A stretch of 64,000 nucleotides of DNA from Nocardiopsis prasina DSM 43845 (GCF_000341265.1 NZ_ANAE01000088.1:62674-126673), one strand, 5' to 3'; positions 50,643-59,349 are shown, counted from the first letter of the stretch. Notes: a model not told the origin generated them from the sequence alone. Program-made: numbers and translations.

Positions 50643-52286
50643 TCAGAACGGATCGAAGGAGGAGATCGCCTGCTCCCGTAGCGACGCGTCCTCGGCCCAC
50701 AGGTCCACACCGGAGGACCAGGCCAGCGTGTAGAACTCGCCCTCGGTGGCGTTGATGTTGCGGGCCAGCAGGCGCCAGGCGCCCTCGCCCCGGTCCCAGC
50801 TGAACTCCCAGTCGGCCGCCGAGACGAAGGAGGTCTCGGATGTGACGTCCTCCACCCTGATCCGCTGGTACCCGGGCAGCCGGTTCTCCGCGACGGAGTT
50901 GCTCTCCTGCTCCAGCACGTGCTCGTACTCGTCCTCGACCGAGTGGGGAGTGCGGTCGATCTGGAGGTAGGCGTTGGAGGTGGGGGAGTCGTAGAAGACG
51001 CTGGCGCCGTCCGTGCGGCGCTCCCAGCCGCCGGGGACCAGCAGGGCGAACCCCTCGGGGTCCTCGGTCCAGGTCATCCCCTCCGCGGAGGGGACCTCGT
51101 CCTCCTCCGCGACCGGGGCGGTGGGGTCCCCCTCGTCGGTGGGGACACCGGCCTCGTGGCTTGGCGAACCGTCCTGGCCGGATCCGCCCCAGCGGTCGAC
51201 GACGACCAGGGAGGCGGCGATCAGCAGGGCGGCCAGGCCCAGGGTGAGCACCACCACGGGCCAGGTCAGGCGCCGTGGACGCCGCGTGGCGGTGGCCTCG
51301 CCGGGAGCGGCGGGGGCGGGCGGGGAGGGGGCCGAGGGTCCGAAGGCGACGGTCGCCCCCACGGCCCCGGTCGCGCCCGGAAGGCCGGTCGTCCCCAGCG
51401 GGGCGGAGCCGTCACCCGCGCCCGGCGCGGCCGGGGGGAGGTGGGCCACGGTCAGAGCCGAGGTCCCGGTCTCTCCCCGGGCGGCGGCGCTCAGCAGCTC
51501 CCGGCAGCCCCGAGCGTCCAGGCGGCGGTCGGGGTCCTTGACCAGCAGTCCGCGAACGGCGTCGCCCAGCGGACCGGGCAGGATCTCGGGCGGGTCCGCG
51601 CTGAGCACCGCGTGCAGGGTCGCCGGGACGCCCTCACGGAGGAACGGGGACACCCCCGTGACCGCGTGGTACAGGGTGGCGCCCAGGGACCACAGGTCGC
51701 TGGCGGGGGTGGCGGGCCGGGAGTTGAGCCGTTCGGGGGCCACGTAGGCGGCGGAGCCCATCACCCCCGAGGTCTGGGTGACGGCGGCGGTGTCCACGAT
51801 GGTGGCGATCCCGAAGTCGGTGAGCACCACACGGCCCGCTGCGGTGACCATGACGTTCTCGGGTTTGACGTCGCGGTGGGTGATGCCCTGGCCGTGGGCG
51901 GTCTCCAGCGCGTCGAGCAGGCCCAGCCCCCAGGCGGCGGCCCGCTGGGGCGGGACCGGACCGCGTTCACGCATCAGGCGCAACAGGGAGTCGCCGTCCA
52001 GCAGCTCCATGACGATCCACGGGCGCCCGTCGTCCTCGACGATGTCGTACACGGTCACGATGTTGGGGTGCTGGCCCATCGCGGTGGCCTGGGCCTCCCT
52101 GCGCGCCCGGGCGGCCACCCGGGCGCGTTCCTCCTCGTCCAGGCCCGGCCCCAGCAGGATCTCCTTGACCGCCACGGTGCGGTTGAGCCCGGTGTCGTGC
52201 GCCCGCCAGACCCGGCCCATTCCTCCTCGCCCGACCTCGGAGTGCAGTTCGTAGCGCTCACGCAGTGTGCGGTGGGGAAGGACCAC
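50643..52286 (-). CDS. Membrane Ser/Thr protein kinase (PknB-type, no PASTA)
   Basis: About 547 residues. The kinase domain (about 8-265) is complete: glycine loop GRGGMGRVW, VAVKEI lysine, catalytic ITHRDVKPENVM, metal DFG and GSAAYVAPERLN. A proline/alanine-rich juxtamembrane part leads to one transmembrane helix (VVLTLGLAALLIAASLVVV) and an extracellular domain of about 180 residues with no PASTA repeats. I chose GTG at 52284-52286, six bases after AGGAG, instead of the longer frame. It may sense an envelope signal. Confidence 0.88.
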   Translation of the reverse strand: MVLPHRTLRERYELHSEVGRGGMGRVWRAHDTGLNRTVAVKEILLGPGLDEEERARVAARARREAQATAMGQHPNIVTVYDIVEDDGRPWIVMELLDGDSLLRLMRERGPVPPQRAAAWGLGLLDALETAHGQGITHRDVKPENVMVTAAGRVVLTDFGIATIVDTAAVTQTSGVMGSAAYVAPERLNSRPATPASDLWSLGATLYHAVTGVSPFLREGVPATLHAVLSADPPEILPGPLGDAVRGLLVKDPDRRLDARGCRELLSAAARGETGTSALTVAHLPPAAPGAGDGSAPLGTTGLPGATGAVGATVAFGPSAPSPPAPAAPGEATATRRPRRLTWPVVVLTLGLAALLIAASLVVVDRWGGSGQDGSPSHEAGVPTDEGDPTAPVAEEDEVPSAEGMTWTEDPEGFALLVPGGWERRTDGASVFYDSPTSNAYLQIDRTPHSVEDEYEHVLEQESNSVAENRLPGYQRIRVEDVTSETSFVSAADWEFSWDRGEGAWRLLARNINATEGEFYTLAWSSGVDLWAEDASLREQAISSFDPF

Positions 52287-52415
52287 CTGGGACTCCTGTG
52301 GGACGGGGCCGAAGGTACGGGCGACGTGACGGCCGCGGGGGCGGGGCGGGAGTTCACACGTCAAGGCGCCCATTCTAGAAAGAATCGGGCCCCGGGGTGC
52401 ACATCGACCGACGGC

Positions 52416-53282
52416 TCAGGTGTCAGCTTCGGCCAGGAAGTCCTTGACCAGGCGGTTCACCGTTTGGGGCGACTGGCGGTTGACCCAGTGCCCCTGGCCG
52501 GCGAGGAGTTCCAGCCTGGCTCCGGGCACCGCCTTGGCTGCGGCGACGGTGGTGGCGGGCTTGACGCCCACGTCCTTGTCACCCTGGATGAACAGGGCCG
52601 GACAGCGGATCTCGCCCAGGCGAGGACGCAGGTCCACGTTCATCCGCCAGGGGCCGATGGAGGCGTTCTGCCAGTCGGAGGAGCCCGCGCCGTGGGCGTC
52701 CATCTCGGCCATGACCTCGTCGACGACCCGGTCGTGGTCGGGGGCGGGTCCGCCGAACAGTCCCGTGCGGACGAAGGCCTCGGTCCTCTTCCTGTTGCCG
52801 ACCATCATCCCGGGCAGGGTGGTGTTGAGCAGGCGGCTCCGGGAGACGAGCCACAGGAGCTGGTGGTAGCCCGGCGGGAAGGACAGGGTACCCCCGGGTG
52901 CGATGGCCACGAGGCGCTCCACACGGTCGGGGTGGTCGATGGCGGTGGCCAGGGTCATCGCACCGCCCTGGGACAGCCCGACGACCGCGGCCCGGTCGAC
53001 GCCGTGCTGGTCCAGGGTCGCGATCACGCAGCGCTGGAGGGCGGCGTGGTCGGCGAAGCCGTTCCAGGGGGTGCTCAGCCCCTGTTTGGGCCAGTCCGGG
53101 GCGAGGACCCGGTGGTCCCGGGCGAGGTCGGGGATGAGGTGGCGCCAGCTCATGGTGGCGCTGTCCACTCCCGCGCCGCTCAGCAGCAGCACCGGCGGGG
53201 CGTCCTGGGGCCCCTCGACGATGACGCTCAGGCGCCCCTCGGGGAGGGTCACCTGTTCTCGGTGGAAGCCGGGACCGCTCAT
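52416..53282 (-). CDS. Alpha/beta-fold hydrolase
   Basis: A 288-residue protein with VLLLSGAGVDSATMSWRHL as oxyanion region, nucleophile in AAVVGLSQGGAMTLA, Asp in LFIQGDKDVGV and His in LAGQGHWVNRQSP. Substrate unknown. Its ATG overlaps the stop of the GbsR/MarR-type gene by four bases, so it is the second gene of that operon and its substrate or product may be the regulator's ligand. Confidence 0.87.
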   Translation of the reverse strand: MSGPGFHREQVTLPEGRLSVIVEGPQDAPPVLLLSGAGVDSATMSWRHLIPDLARDHRVLAPDWPKQGLSTPWNGFADHAALQRCVIATLDQHGVDRAAVVGLSQGGAMTLATAIDHPDRVERLVAIAPGGTLSFPPGYHQLLWLVSRSRLLNTTLPGMMVGNRKRTEAFVRTGLFGGPAPDHDRVVDEVMAEMDAHGAGSSDWQNASIGPWRMNVDLRPRLGEIRCPALFIQGDKDVGVKPATTVAAAKAVPGARLELLAGQGHWVNRQSPQTVNRLVKDFLAEADT

Positions 53283-53752
53283 GCGAGGTCCTCACGTCGG
53301 TCGCGCCAGCGTTGGAGCATGGCGGGGAGTTCGGTCTCCAGGAACCCGTAGAGCTCGTGGACGTTGGCCAGGCGTTCGCGGCGCTCGGGCGGGGCGTCCT
53401 CCAGGGCCCTGAGCCCGCGTTCGGTGACCTGGCGGAAGCTGGTGGCCAGGGCGTAACGGCGCTCCAGCATGCGGCTCCAGCCGTCGGCGGCGATCCGGAA
53501 GTACTCCTGGCGCTCGCCGCGCTTGCGCACCCCCTCGACCAGGCCGCTGGGGGTGAGCATGCGGGTCGCGCTGCTGATGGAGCTGCGGCTGACCTGGAGC
53601 ACCTCGGCCAGGCCTGCGGCGCTCTGCTCGGGTGGGTCGCTGATCAGCAGCCAGCCGATGACCCGGCCGGAGATCAGCGGCAGGCCCTCGCGTTCGAAGA
53701 ACACGGCGACGTCGTCGACGAAGGCCAGTTCGTCCTCGGTGGGTTCGCTCAT
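53279..53752 (-). CDS. GbsR/MarR-type transcriptional regulator
   Basis: A 157-residue protein. The HTH is FVDDVAVFFEREGLPLISGRVIGWLLISDPPEQSAAGLAEVLQVSRSSISSATRMLTPSGLVEGVRKRGERQEYFRI in order, the GbsR-like winged-helix layout; the C-terminal helix dimerises. It heads a two-gene operon with the hydrolase. A 36-base perfect palindrome sits immediately upstream and covers its promoter, so autorepression is very likely. ATG near the predicted transcription start. Confidence 0.87.
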   Translation of the reverse strand: MSEPTEDELAFVDDVAVFFEREGLPLISGRVIGWLLISDPPEQSAAGLAEVLQVSRSSISSATRMLTPSGLVEGVRKRGERQEYFRIAADGWSRMLERRYALATSFRQVTERGLRALEDAPPERRERLANVHELYGFLETELPAMLQRWRDRREDLA

Positions 53753-53761
53753 GCGGGCAGA

Positions 53762-53797
53762 TTACAGCTATTGCAGTCATGACTGCAATAGCTGTAA
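53762..53797 (-). promoter_or_regulatory. 36-base perfect palindromic operator over the GbsR promoter
   Basis: TTACAGCTATTGCAGTCA and its exact reverse complement are joined without spacer, ending 10 bases before the GbsR start. On the minus strand TTGCAG and TGTAAT form a -35/-10 pair 16 bases apart inside it, so a bound dimer or pair of dimers would block polymerase. AT-rich relative to its surroundings. Confidence 0.85.
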
Positions 53798-54014
53798 CGG
53801 GACTCGCCGCCGTCACCCTGAAGAAGACCCACGGGCAGGAACCCCGCGTTCGGTCGCGTGCTGTCCCCGGGAAGCGGACGCGACCTGCTCCTGGCGCGGG
53901 GGTGTGCGCGGCAGGGGTCCACTCGGCGCGGAGCGGACCCCTGCCAGCCGCGGGTCGGCCTGAGAACGCCGGCGTGGAACGGGACGCCAGTTCCTGACTA
54001 CCGCGCCTCGCCCC

Positions 54015-54485
54015 TCAACCCTGTGTCCTGGCTACGGGACGGAGTCGAATGACGGGGATCGTGCGGTCGGTGTCCTGCTCGTACTGGGCGAACGCCGGGG
54101 AGACCGCGGTGATCTGATTCCAGGTGCGGTCGCGTTCTTCCCCGGTCAGCTCCTCGGCCGTGACGGGGAACTCGTTCCCGGCGACCACCACCCGCACCCG
54201 ATCGGGGGCGGCGGCCAGATTGCGGTACCACAGCGGCTGCTTGGCGGACCCGGCCGCGGAGGCGACGACGACGTAGGAGCCGTCGCCCAGCGGGAAGTAG
54301 GCGACCGGCGTGTGGCGTTCCTCCCCGGACCTGCGGCCGATCGTGGTCAGCACGAGGGCGTTCATCCCCTCCGGACCGCTGCCACCAGCACGGATGTCGG
54401 CGATCACGCCAGCGTTCATCTGCCGCATCTGTTCAGCGGGCGGCATCTGGACGCCACGGGTGCCGTTGGGTGTGTCGAAGCTCAA
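54015..54485 (-). CDS. Deazaflavin (F420)-dependent nitroreductase/quinone reductase family protein
   Basis: A 156-residue split-barrel protein of the Ddn type: ALVLTTIGRRSGEERHTPVAYFPLGD, VVVASAAGSAKQPLWYRNLAAAPD and VRVVVAGNEFPVTAEEL. Such enzymes use reduced F420 to reduce quinones or nitro compounds and are restricted mainly to actinomycetes. Single gene with ATG start. Confidence 0.88.
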   Translation of the reverse strand: MSFDTPNGTRGVQMPPAEQMRQMNAGVIADIRAGGSGPEGMNALVLTTIGRRSGEERHTPVAYFPLGDGSYVVVASAAGSAKQPLWYRNLAAAPDRVRVVVAGNEFPVTAEELTGEERDRTWNQITAVSPAFAQYEQDTDRTIPVIRLRPVARTQG

Positions 54486-54675
54486 GAGGTCTCCTCATGG
54501 GGCTGGGGCCGTTCAGGCTCGGCCGGTGTCGGGGTTGCGGCCGTTGTGGGCCAGGCCGGTGGACGCGCCCCGGTCACGGGCGGGGCCACCGGTTCGGATC
54601 GCGGCGCCCCGTCAGTGCCCCCGAGTCGGGGCGGTGGTCCGCTGGTGATCCTCCCTCGCCCGTACTCCGATCCCC

Positions 54676-55533
54676 TCACGCTCCGATCTGCTCGGCGAGT
54701 CGGTCGGCCACGCCCCGGGGTTCACGGCCGAGGAGTTCGGCCAGCAGCGGGTCCTGTTGCGCGAAGTACCCCTCGCGGGTCGCGCGGAACATGGTGAGCA
54801 TGAAGCGGGCCGCCTGCTCCGGAACACCGTTCGCCGTCTGGTCGGCGACCCACTGTTCGTCGTCCACGACGACGCGTTCGACGGAACGGCTGCTGAGTTC
54901 GGAGGCGATCGCCGCGAAGTCCTCGAGAGTGACGGCCTCTCCGGCGATCAGCGTGACGGCCCCGTCGAAGGAGCGCTCACCGGAGAGAACGACCGCCGTG
55001 GCCTCGGCCAGGTCGGCCGGGGAGGTCCACGGGACGGGTCCGTCCGCCGGAGCCGCGATCACCCCGGTCTCCCGCCACGGCCCGAGCATGGAGGCGAAGC
55101 TGTGGGCGAAGAAGCCGTACCGCAGGGAGGTCCATGCGACCCCGGAATCGGCGAGGATCGCCTCGGTGGCGGCGTGAACGGCCGCCGGAGGGTAGGGGCC
55201 GTCGGTCGCGGCGCCCTGCTGGCTGGTGTACAGGATCCTCCGGGCACCGGCCGCGACGGCGGCCCCGATCGCGTTGCGGTGCAGACCCACCATGTCGGCC
55301 GTCGGGTCGTTCCCGGACACCAGGAGCACCTGGTCGGCACCGGCGAAGGAGTCCCGCAGGGCGGCCGGGTCCTCGTAGGAGCCCTGACGCACGCGCACGC
55401 CGCGGTCCGCGAAGTGCTGGGCCCTGGAGACGTCGCGCGCGCTGACACCGACCCGGTCGGCTGGCAGGCGCTTGAGGAGGTGTTCGACGGTGGCCCCGTT
55501 GAGGGTGCCGGTGGCGCCGGTGACGACGATCAT
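54676..55533 (-). CDS. NmrA-like NAD(P)-binding quinone oxidoreductase
   Basis: A 285-residue atypical SDR. It begins MIVVTGATGTLNGATVEHLL, has the NmrA/QorB layout (RVRQGSYEDPAALRDSF, ILYTSQQGAA, SGVAWTSLRYGFF) and no typical SDR catalytic Tyr-Lys pair that I can place. It probably reduces quinones or senses NADP. It is divergent from a TetR regulator, and their shared 157-base region has two matching operators. Confidence 0.85.
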   Translation of the reverse strand: MIVVTGATGTLNGATVEHLLKRLPADRVGVSARDVSRAQHFADRGVRVRQGSYEDPAALRDSFAGADQVLLVSGNDPTADMVGLHRNAIGAAVAAGARRILYTSQQGAATDGPYPPAAVHAATEAILADSGVAWTSLRYGFFAHSFASMLGPWRETGVIAAPADGPVPWTSPADLAEATAVVLSGERSFDGAVTLIAGEAVTLEDFAAIASELSSRSVERVVVDDEQWVADQTANGVPEQAARFMLTMFRATREGYFAQQDPLLAELLGREPRGVADRLAEQIGA

Positions 55534-55591
55534 GCTGGTGACCTTTCCCTGTGTGCCCGCACTGGATGTGGTCCGGAGGCACCGTTCACAT

Positions 55592-55659
55592 AAGTTGACC
55601 AGTGGGGTCAGTTTCGCTTTGACAACGACGCTAGATAACCTGACCCATGGAGTCAAGTT
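55592..55659. promoter_or_regulatory. Two similar 23-base operators in the NmrA-TetR intergenic region
   Basis: Site A (55592-55614) and site B (55637-55659) share the pattern AA-TGACC-N5-GTCA-TT, each an imperfect inverted repeat. A TTGACA -35 hexamer (55619-55624) lies between them. Their placement over both divergent promoters fits repression of both genes by the TetR protein. Confidence 0.65.
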
Positions 55660-55690
55660 ATGGTCGGAGCAGCGGCGAGAGGTGGGAACC

Positions 55691-56290
55691 ATGAGCGGTG
55701 CGACACCCGGGAAACCCCGACTGCGCGCCGATGCCCAGCGCAACGCCGAGCAGATCCGCCGCGCCGCGATCGGTGCGTTCCAGGGTCGGGGCCTGACGGT
55801 GCCGCTGGAAGAAGTGGCCAGGGCGGCGGGGGTGAGCAAGGCGACGATCTTCAACCGGTTCGGCGGCCGGATCGGACTCATCGAAGCCGTCATCGAAGAG
55901 GTCGTCGCGCACGAGCTCCACGCCGTCATCGACCACGCTCGGGCACTCGACGGCGCGGGGGAGCGGATCACTTACTACGTCACCGCGATCCGCGACCTCC
56001 AGTACCGCCAGCCCACCGCCAATGACGTCCTCCTACAGGAGTACCCCCACTCCCAGCAGCTCATGGACATCTGCCGGGCCGCGGACGAGATCTACGGCGA
56101 ACTCGTCTCCGCAGGTCACGCCGCCGGAATCCTGAGGCCGGAGTTCACGACGGATGACCTCCACGCCCTCATCGTCGACACCGCGCTCGCACTCAAACAC
56201 GGCGCCCGCCCGCCCCGCGACGCGTACGACCGCCGCACCGCCTTCCTCCTCGACGGGATCCGCGAGCGCCAGGGGCCTTCCGCCGATTGA
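55691..56290 (+). CDS. TetR/AcrR-family transcriptional regulator
   Basis: A 199-residue protein with the TetR HTH RADAQRNAEQIRRAAIGAFQGRGLTVPLEEVARAAGVSKATIFNRFGGR (about 12-60), then an all-helical ligand domain. It is divergent from the NmrA-like oxidoreductase and probably represses it, using the two 23-base sites between them. ATG start; translation upstream of it crosses the operators. Confidence 0.9.
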   Translation: MSGATPGKPRLRADAQRNAEQIRRAAIGAFQGRGLTVPLEEVARAAGVSKATIFNRFGGRIGLIEAVIEEVVAHELHAVIDHARALDGAGERITYYVTAIRDLQYRQPTANDVLLQEYPHSQQLMDICRAADEIYGELVSAGHAAGILRPEFTTDDLHALIVDTALALKHGARPPRDAYDRRTAFLLDGIRERQGPSAD

Positions 56291-56708
56291 GGGCGGACGA
56301 GCCGCGGAGCGATGACGCGGGCTCGACGAACCGGGAACCATCCGTCCCTCCTCACCCAAGCCGATCCCGCCCACCCGGTCCGGCCGCCAGGCCTCCGGCG
56401 CGGGTGGCTGCTGATCCGGTGAGCGGCGAACCACCACCGGCTGGTGTTCCTCTGCCCTCCGCGTGCGGGGCCGCCCCCGACCCTGCGCCCCTCGAAAGCG
56501 TTGAGCCCCCCACCTCGGGGCGCCGGAACCTCACGCCCGAGGCGCGGGAACACCGCGTCGAACCGAGCGGCCCCACGGACACCTCACTCCGGCTCGTTCG
56601 TGGACCGGGCTCGATCAGCCCCCATCCCACCCGTCGCACCGGGGACGACTGACGACTTCGACGATTTACGGCAAGCTCCCCGATGCGCAGTTTGACCCGC
56701 TTGTGGTA
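56291..56708. other. Intergenic region before the metal importer
   Basis: No supported gene in about 420 bases. The left part is GC-rich without features; the last 70 bases are AT-richer and contain TTGACC (56692-56697) and TAAAAG (56707-56712), promoter-like elements for the metal importer though their spacing is not canonical. Confidence 0.35.
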
Positions 56709-56730
56709 AAAGTTAGGCGTGCCGAACTTT
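56709..56730 (+). promoter_or_regulatory. MntR/DtxR-style operator centred on the importer start codon
   Basis: AAAGTTAGGC-GT-GCCGAACTTT is a 22-base inverted repeat with one mismatch. Its core TTAGGCGTGCCGAA resembles the TTAGGC-GCCTAA operators of DtxR/MntR repressors. It sits on the predicted transcription start and includes the GTG start codon, so a bound repressor would block the transcript. An MntR-like gene lies at 35286-35981. Confidence 0.7.
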
Positions 56731-57654
56731 AGAGATGGGTTCTCTTCAAACACCTGGTCCACCGTGATCCCCGGGGTCACACTGGCCCTGGCTCTCAGCG
56801 CCTGTTCCACCACCGCCGGAACCGACCGCGACGACGACCGCCTCGTCGTCCTGACCACCTTCACCGTCATCGCCGACATGGCCGAGAACGTCGCCTCCGA
56901 CCGCGTCCAGGTCGCCTCCCTCACCCGCCCCGGCGCGGAGATCCACGGCTACGAACCCACCCCCGACGACCTCGTGCGCGGCCAGGACGCCGACCTCATC
57001 CTGGAGAACGGCCTGGGCCTGGAGGCCTGGTTCCAGCAGTTCACCGAACGCGTGGACGCCCCCACCGCCGTACTGAGCGAGGGCATCGAGACCATCCCCG
57101 TCTCCTCGGGGGGCTACGAGGGCGAACCCAACCCGCACGCCTGGATGTCCCCCGACAACGCCCTGGTCTACGTCGACAACATCCGTGACGCCCTCACTGA
57201 ACTCGACCCCGGGGGAGAGGCGGTCTACGCTGAGGCGGCCGAGTCCTACAAGGAGGAGATCGCCGAGGTCGGCACCTACCTGGAGACCGAACTCGCCGAG
57301 GTCCCCGAGTCCTCCCGAGCTCTGGTCACCTGCGAGGGAGCCTTCTCCTACCTCGCCCGCGACGCCGGACTCGCCGAGCAGTACCTGTGGCCGGTCAACG
57401 CCGAACGCGAGGGCACCCCCCAACAGATCGCCGCCGTCTCCGAGTTCGTCCGCGACAACGACGTACCCACCGTGTTCTGTGAGAGCACGGTCAACGACAG
57501 CGCCCAACGCTCGGTGATCCGCGAAACCGGCGCCGCCATGGGTCAGACCCTCTACGTCGACTCGCTCTCCGAGTCCGACGGCCCCGTGCCCACCTACCTC
57601 GACCTGCTCCGCCACGACGCGGAGGCCATCGTCGCCGGCCTGGCCGGCGTGTGA
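56719..57654 (+). CDS. Manganese/zinc ABC transporter substrate-binding lipoprotein
   Basis: A 311-residue lipoprotein (cluster 9 / ZnuA-MntC family) that captures metal outside the membrane. Lipobox LALSAC with Cys29. Metal ligands are visible in GAEIHGYEPTPDD (His near 76), EPNPHAWMSPDN (His near 141), CEGAFSYLARD (Glu) and a distal Asp in LYVDSLSE. There is no His-rich loop typical of ZnuA, so Mn is somewhat more likely. GTG start lies inside the operator, and TAAAAG seven bases before it suggests a leaderless transcript. First gene of a three-gene importer operon. Confidence 0.88.
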   Translation: MPNFRDGFSSNTWSTVIPGVTLALALSACSTTAGTDRDDDRLVVLTTFTVIADMAENVASDRVQVASLTRPGAEIHGYEPTPDDLVRGQDADLILENGLGLEAWFQQFTERVDAPTAVLSEGIETIPVSSGGYEGEPNPHAWMSPDNALVYVDNIRDALTELDPGGEAVYAEAAESYKEEIAEVGTYLETELAEVPESSRALVTCEGAFSYLARDAGLAEQYLWPVNAEREGTPQQIAAVSEFVRDNDVPTVFCESTVNDSAQRSVIRETGAAMGQTLYVDSLSESDGPVPTYLDLLRHDAEAIVAGLAGV

Positions 57655-57668
57655 GGAAGGAGACCGCC

Positions 57669-57689
57669 ATGAGGGAGGAGAACCGGTGA
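57669..57689 (+). other. Six-codon mini-cistron coupled to the ATPase start
   Basis: ATG AGG GAG GAG AAC CGG TGA, preceded by AAGGAG, ends on the GTG start of the ATPase gene (GTGA overlap). Its body contains the ATPase ribosome-binding site GGAGGAG. It could couple translation of the ATPase to the upstream gene, or be chance. Confidence 0.3.
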
Positions 57690-58432
57690 CCGCCGCCATC
57701 GAGGTGACCGGAGCCACCGTGCGCTACGGCGACGTCCTCGCCCTGGACGACGTCCACCTGTCCGTGGAGTCCGGTCGGGTGTGCGGACTGCTCGGCATGA
57801 ACGGCTCCGGCAAGTCCACCCTGTTCAAGGCCGTGCTCGGCCTGGTCCCCGTTGACCACGGGCGGGTCCGTCTCCTGGGCATGGGCAACGCCGCCGCCCG
57901 CCGCAAGGGCCTGGTCGGCTACGTCCCCCAGTCCGAGCAGGTGGACTGGGCCTTCCCCGTTCGGGTTCGGGACGTGGTCATGATGGGCCGCTACGGACAC
58001 ATGGGCCGCAGACGCCGCCCCCGGGCCGCCGACCGCGAGGCCGTGGACCACGCGCTGGCCCGCACCGACCTCACAAACCTGGCCGACCGTCAGATCGGCG
58101 CGCTCTCCGGAGGCCAGCGCAAACGCGCCTTCGTCGCACGCGCCATCGCCCAGGACGCCGACGTGCTGCTCCTGGACGAACCCTTCGCGGGCGTGGACAA
58201 ACGCTCCGAGGCCACCATCACCGACCTGCTCCTACAACTGCGTCAGACCGGGCACACCCTGCTGGTGTCCACCCACGACCTGGCCCAGGTTCCGGCCCTG
58301 TGCGACGAGGCGGTCCTGCTCCAACAGCGCGTGATCGCGCACGGTCCACCCGAGAAGGTCCTGCGACCGGACGTGCTCCTCGAGGCGTTCGGCATCCACC
58401 CCAGTGAGGAGCGACGTTCATGGACGTCCTGA
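57686..58432 (+). CDS. Manganese/zinc ABC transporter ATP-binding protein
   Basis: A 248-residue ABC ATPase powering the importer. Walker A is GMNGSGKST (37-45), signature LSGGQRKRAFVARAI, Walker B VLLLDEPFAGVD, and switch histidine in LVSTHDLAQV. GTG start after GGAGGAG. Its 3' end overlaps the permease gene by 13 bases. Located on the cytoplasmic face. Confidence 0.93.
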   Translation: MTAAIEVTGATVRYGDVLALDDVHLSVESGRVCGLLGMNGSGKSTLFKAVLGLVPVDHGRVRLLGMGNAAARRKGLVGYVPQSEQVDWAFPVRVRDVVMMGRYGHMGRRRRPRAADREAVDHALARTDLTNLADRQIGALSGGQRKRAFVARAIAQDADVLLLDEPFAGVDKRSEATITDLLLQLRQTGHTLLVSTHDLAQVPALCDEAVLLQQRVIAHGPPEKVLRPDVLLEAFGIHPSEERRSWTS

Positions 58433-59316
58433 TCGCGCTCGTGGAGTGGTTCACGGTGCCGATGCGGTTCGAGTTCGTGCAGCGGGCGCTGCTGGTGAGT
58501 GTCGTGGCGGGCGTGGTCTGCGCGGTGCTCTCCTGCTGGATGACACTGGTGGGCTGGTCGCTGATGGGCGACGCGGTCTCGCACGCGGTCCTGCCCGGAG
58601 TGGTGCTCTCCTACATGTTCGGCATGCCCTTCGCGCTGGGCGCCCTGGTGTTCGGCGGCGGTTCGGTGGCGCTGATCGGGGTGGTCAACCGCACCTCACG
58701 GGTGAAGGAGGACGCCGTGATCGGCGTGGTCTTCACCGCCATGTTCGCCCTGGGCCTGGTGATGATCTCGCGGGTACCCAGCCAGACCGACCTCAGCCAC
58801 ATCCTGTTCGGCAACGTGCTCGGGGTCTCCGACTCCGACATCCTCCAGGTGCTGGTCCTGGCCGCCGTGGTGCTGGTCGTGGTCTGGTACAAGCACCGCG
58901 ACCTGACCATGTACGCCTTCGACCCGGTGCACGCCCACGCCATCGGCGTCAACCCGCGCCTGCTGGAGACCCTGCTGCTGGGTCTGCTGTCGGTGACGGT
59001 GGTAGTGGCGCTCCAGGCGGTGGGGATCATCCTGGTCGTGGCCATGGTGATCATCCCCGGTGCCACGGCCTACCTGCTCACCGACCGATTCGAGCGGATG
59101 CTGCTGATCTCGGCGGCCGTGGCTGTGGCCGCCGCCGTGGTGGGCGTGTTCACCAGCTTCCACCTGAACGTGTCCACCGGCGGCTGCATCGTGCTGGCCC
59201 AGGCGATCGCGTTCACCCTGGCCTACCTGTTCTCCCCCCGACAGGGGATCGTGTGGAAGCGGCGTGCGGTCCGCGCGCTTCGGACTCGCGGCCGCGGAAC
59301 CGGCGTCCTCGGCTGA
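58420..59316 (+). CDS. Manganese/zinc ABC transporter permease
   Basis: A 298-residue ABC-3 family permease with about eight transmembrane helices: VSVVAGVVCAVLSCWMTLVGWSLMGDAVSHAVLPGVVLSY in order, then VALQAVGIILVVAMVIIPGATAYLLTDRF and the C-terminal STGGCIVLAQAIAFTLAYLFSPRQG. It forms the metal channel of the importer. Overlap with the ATPase gene indicates co-translation; it ends the operon. Confidence 0.93.
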   Translation: MDVLIALVEWFTVPMRFEFVQRALLVSVVAGVVCAVLSCWMTLVGWSLMGDAVSHAVLPGVVLSYMFGMPFALGALVFGGGSVALIGVVNRTSRVKEDAVIGVVFTAMFALGLVMISRVPSQTDLSHILFGNVLGVSDSDILQVLVLAAVVLVVVWYKHRDLTMYAFDPVHAHAIGVNPRLLETLLLGLLSVTVVVALQAVGIILVVAMVIIPGATAYLLTDRFERMLLISAAVAVAAAVVGVFTSFHLNVSTGGCIVLAQAIAFTLAYLFSPRQGIVWKRRAVRALRTRGRGTGVLG

Positions 59317-59349
59317 CCAGGCGATGAACAATCTGTTTTGAACATTATG

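Noticed and set aside
50919-53351. 810-codon open frame opposite the kinase and hydrolase genes
   Set aside because: Antisense shadow of two clear genes; no domain or ribosome-binding evidence.
53779-53997. Plus-strand 72-codon frame divergent from the GbsR gene
   Set aside because: It starts inside the operator palindrome, has no ribosome-binding site and its residue composition is not protein-like.
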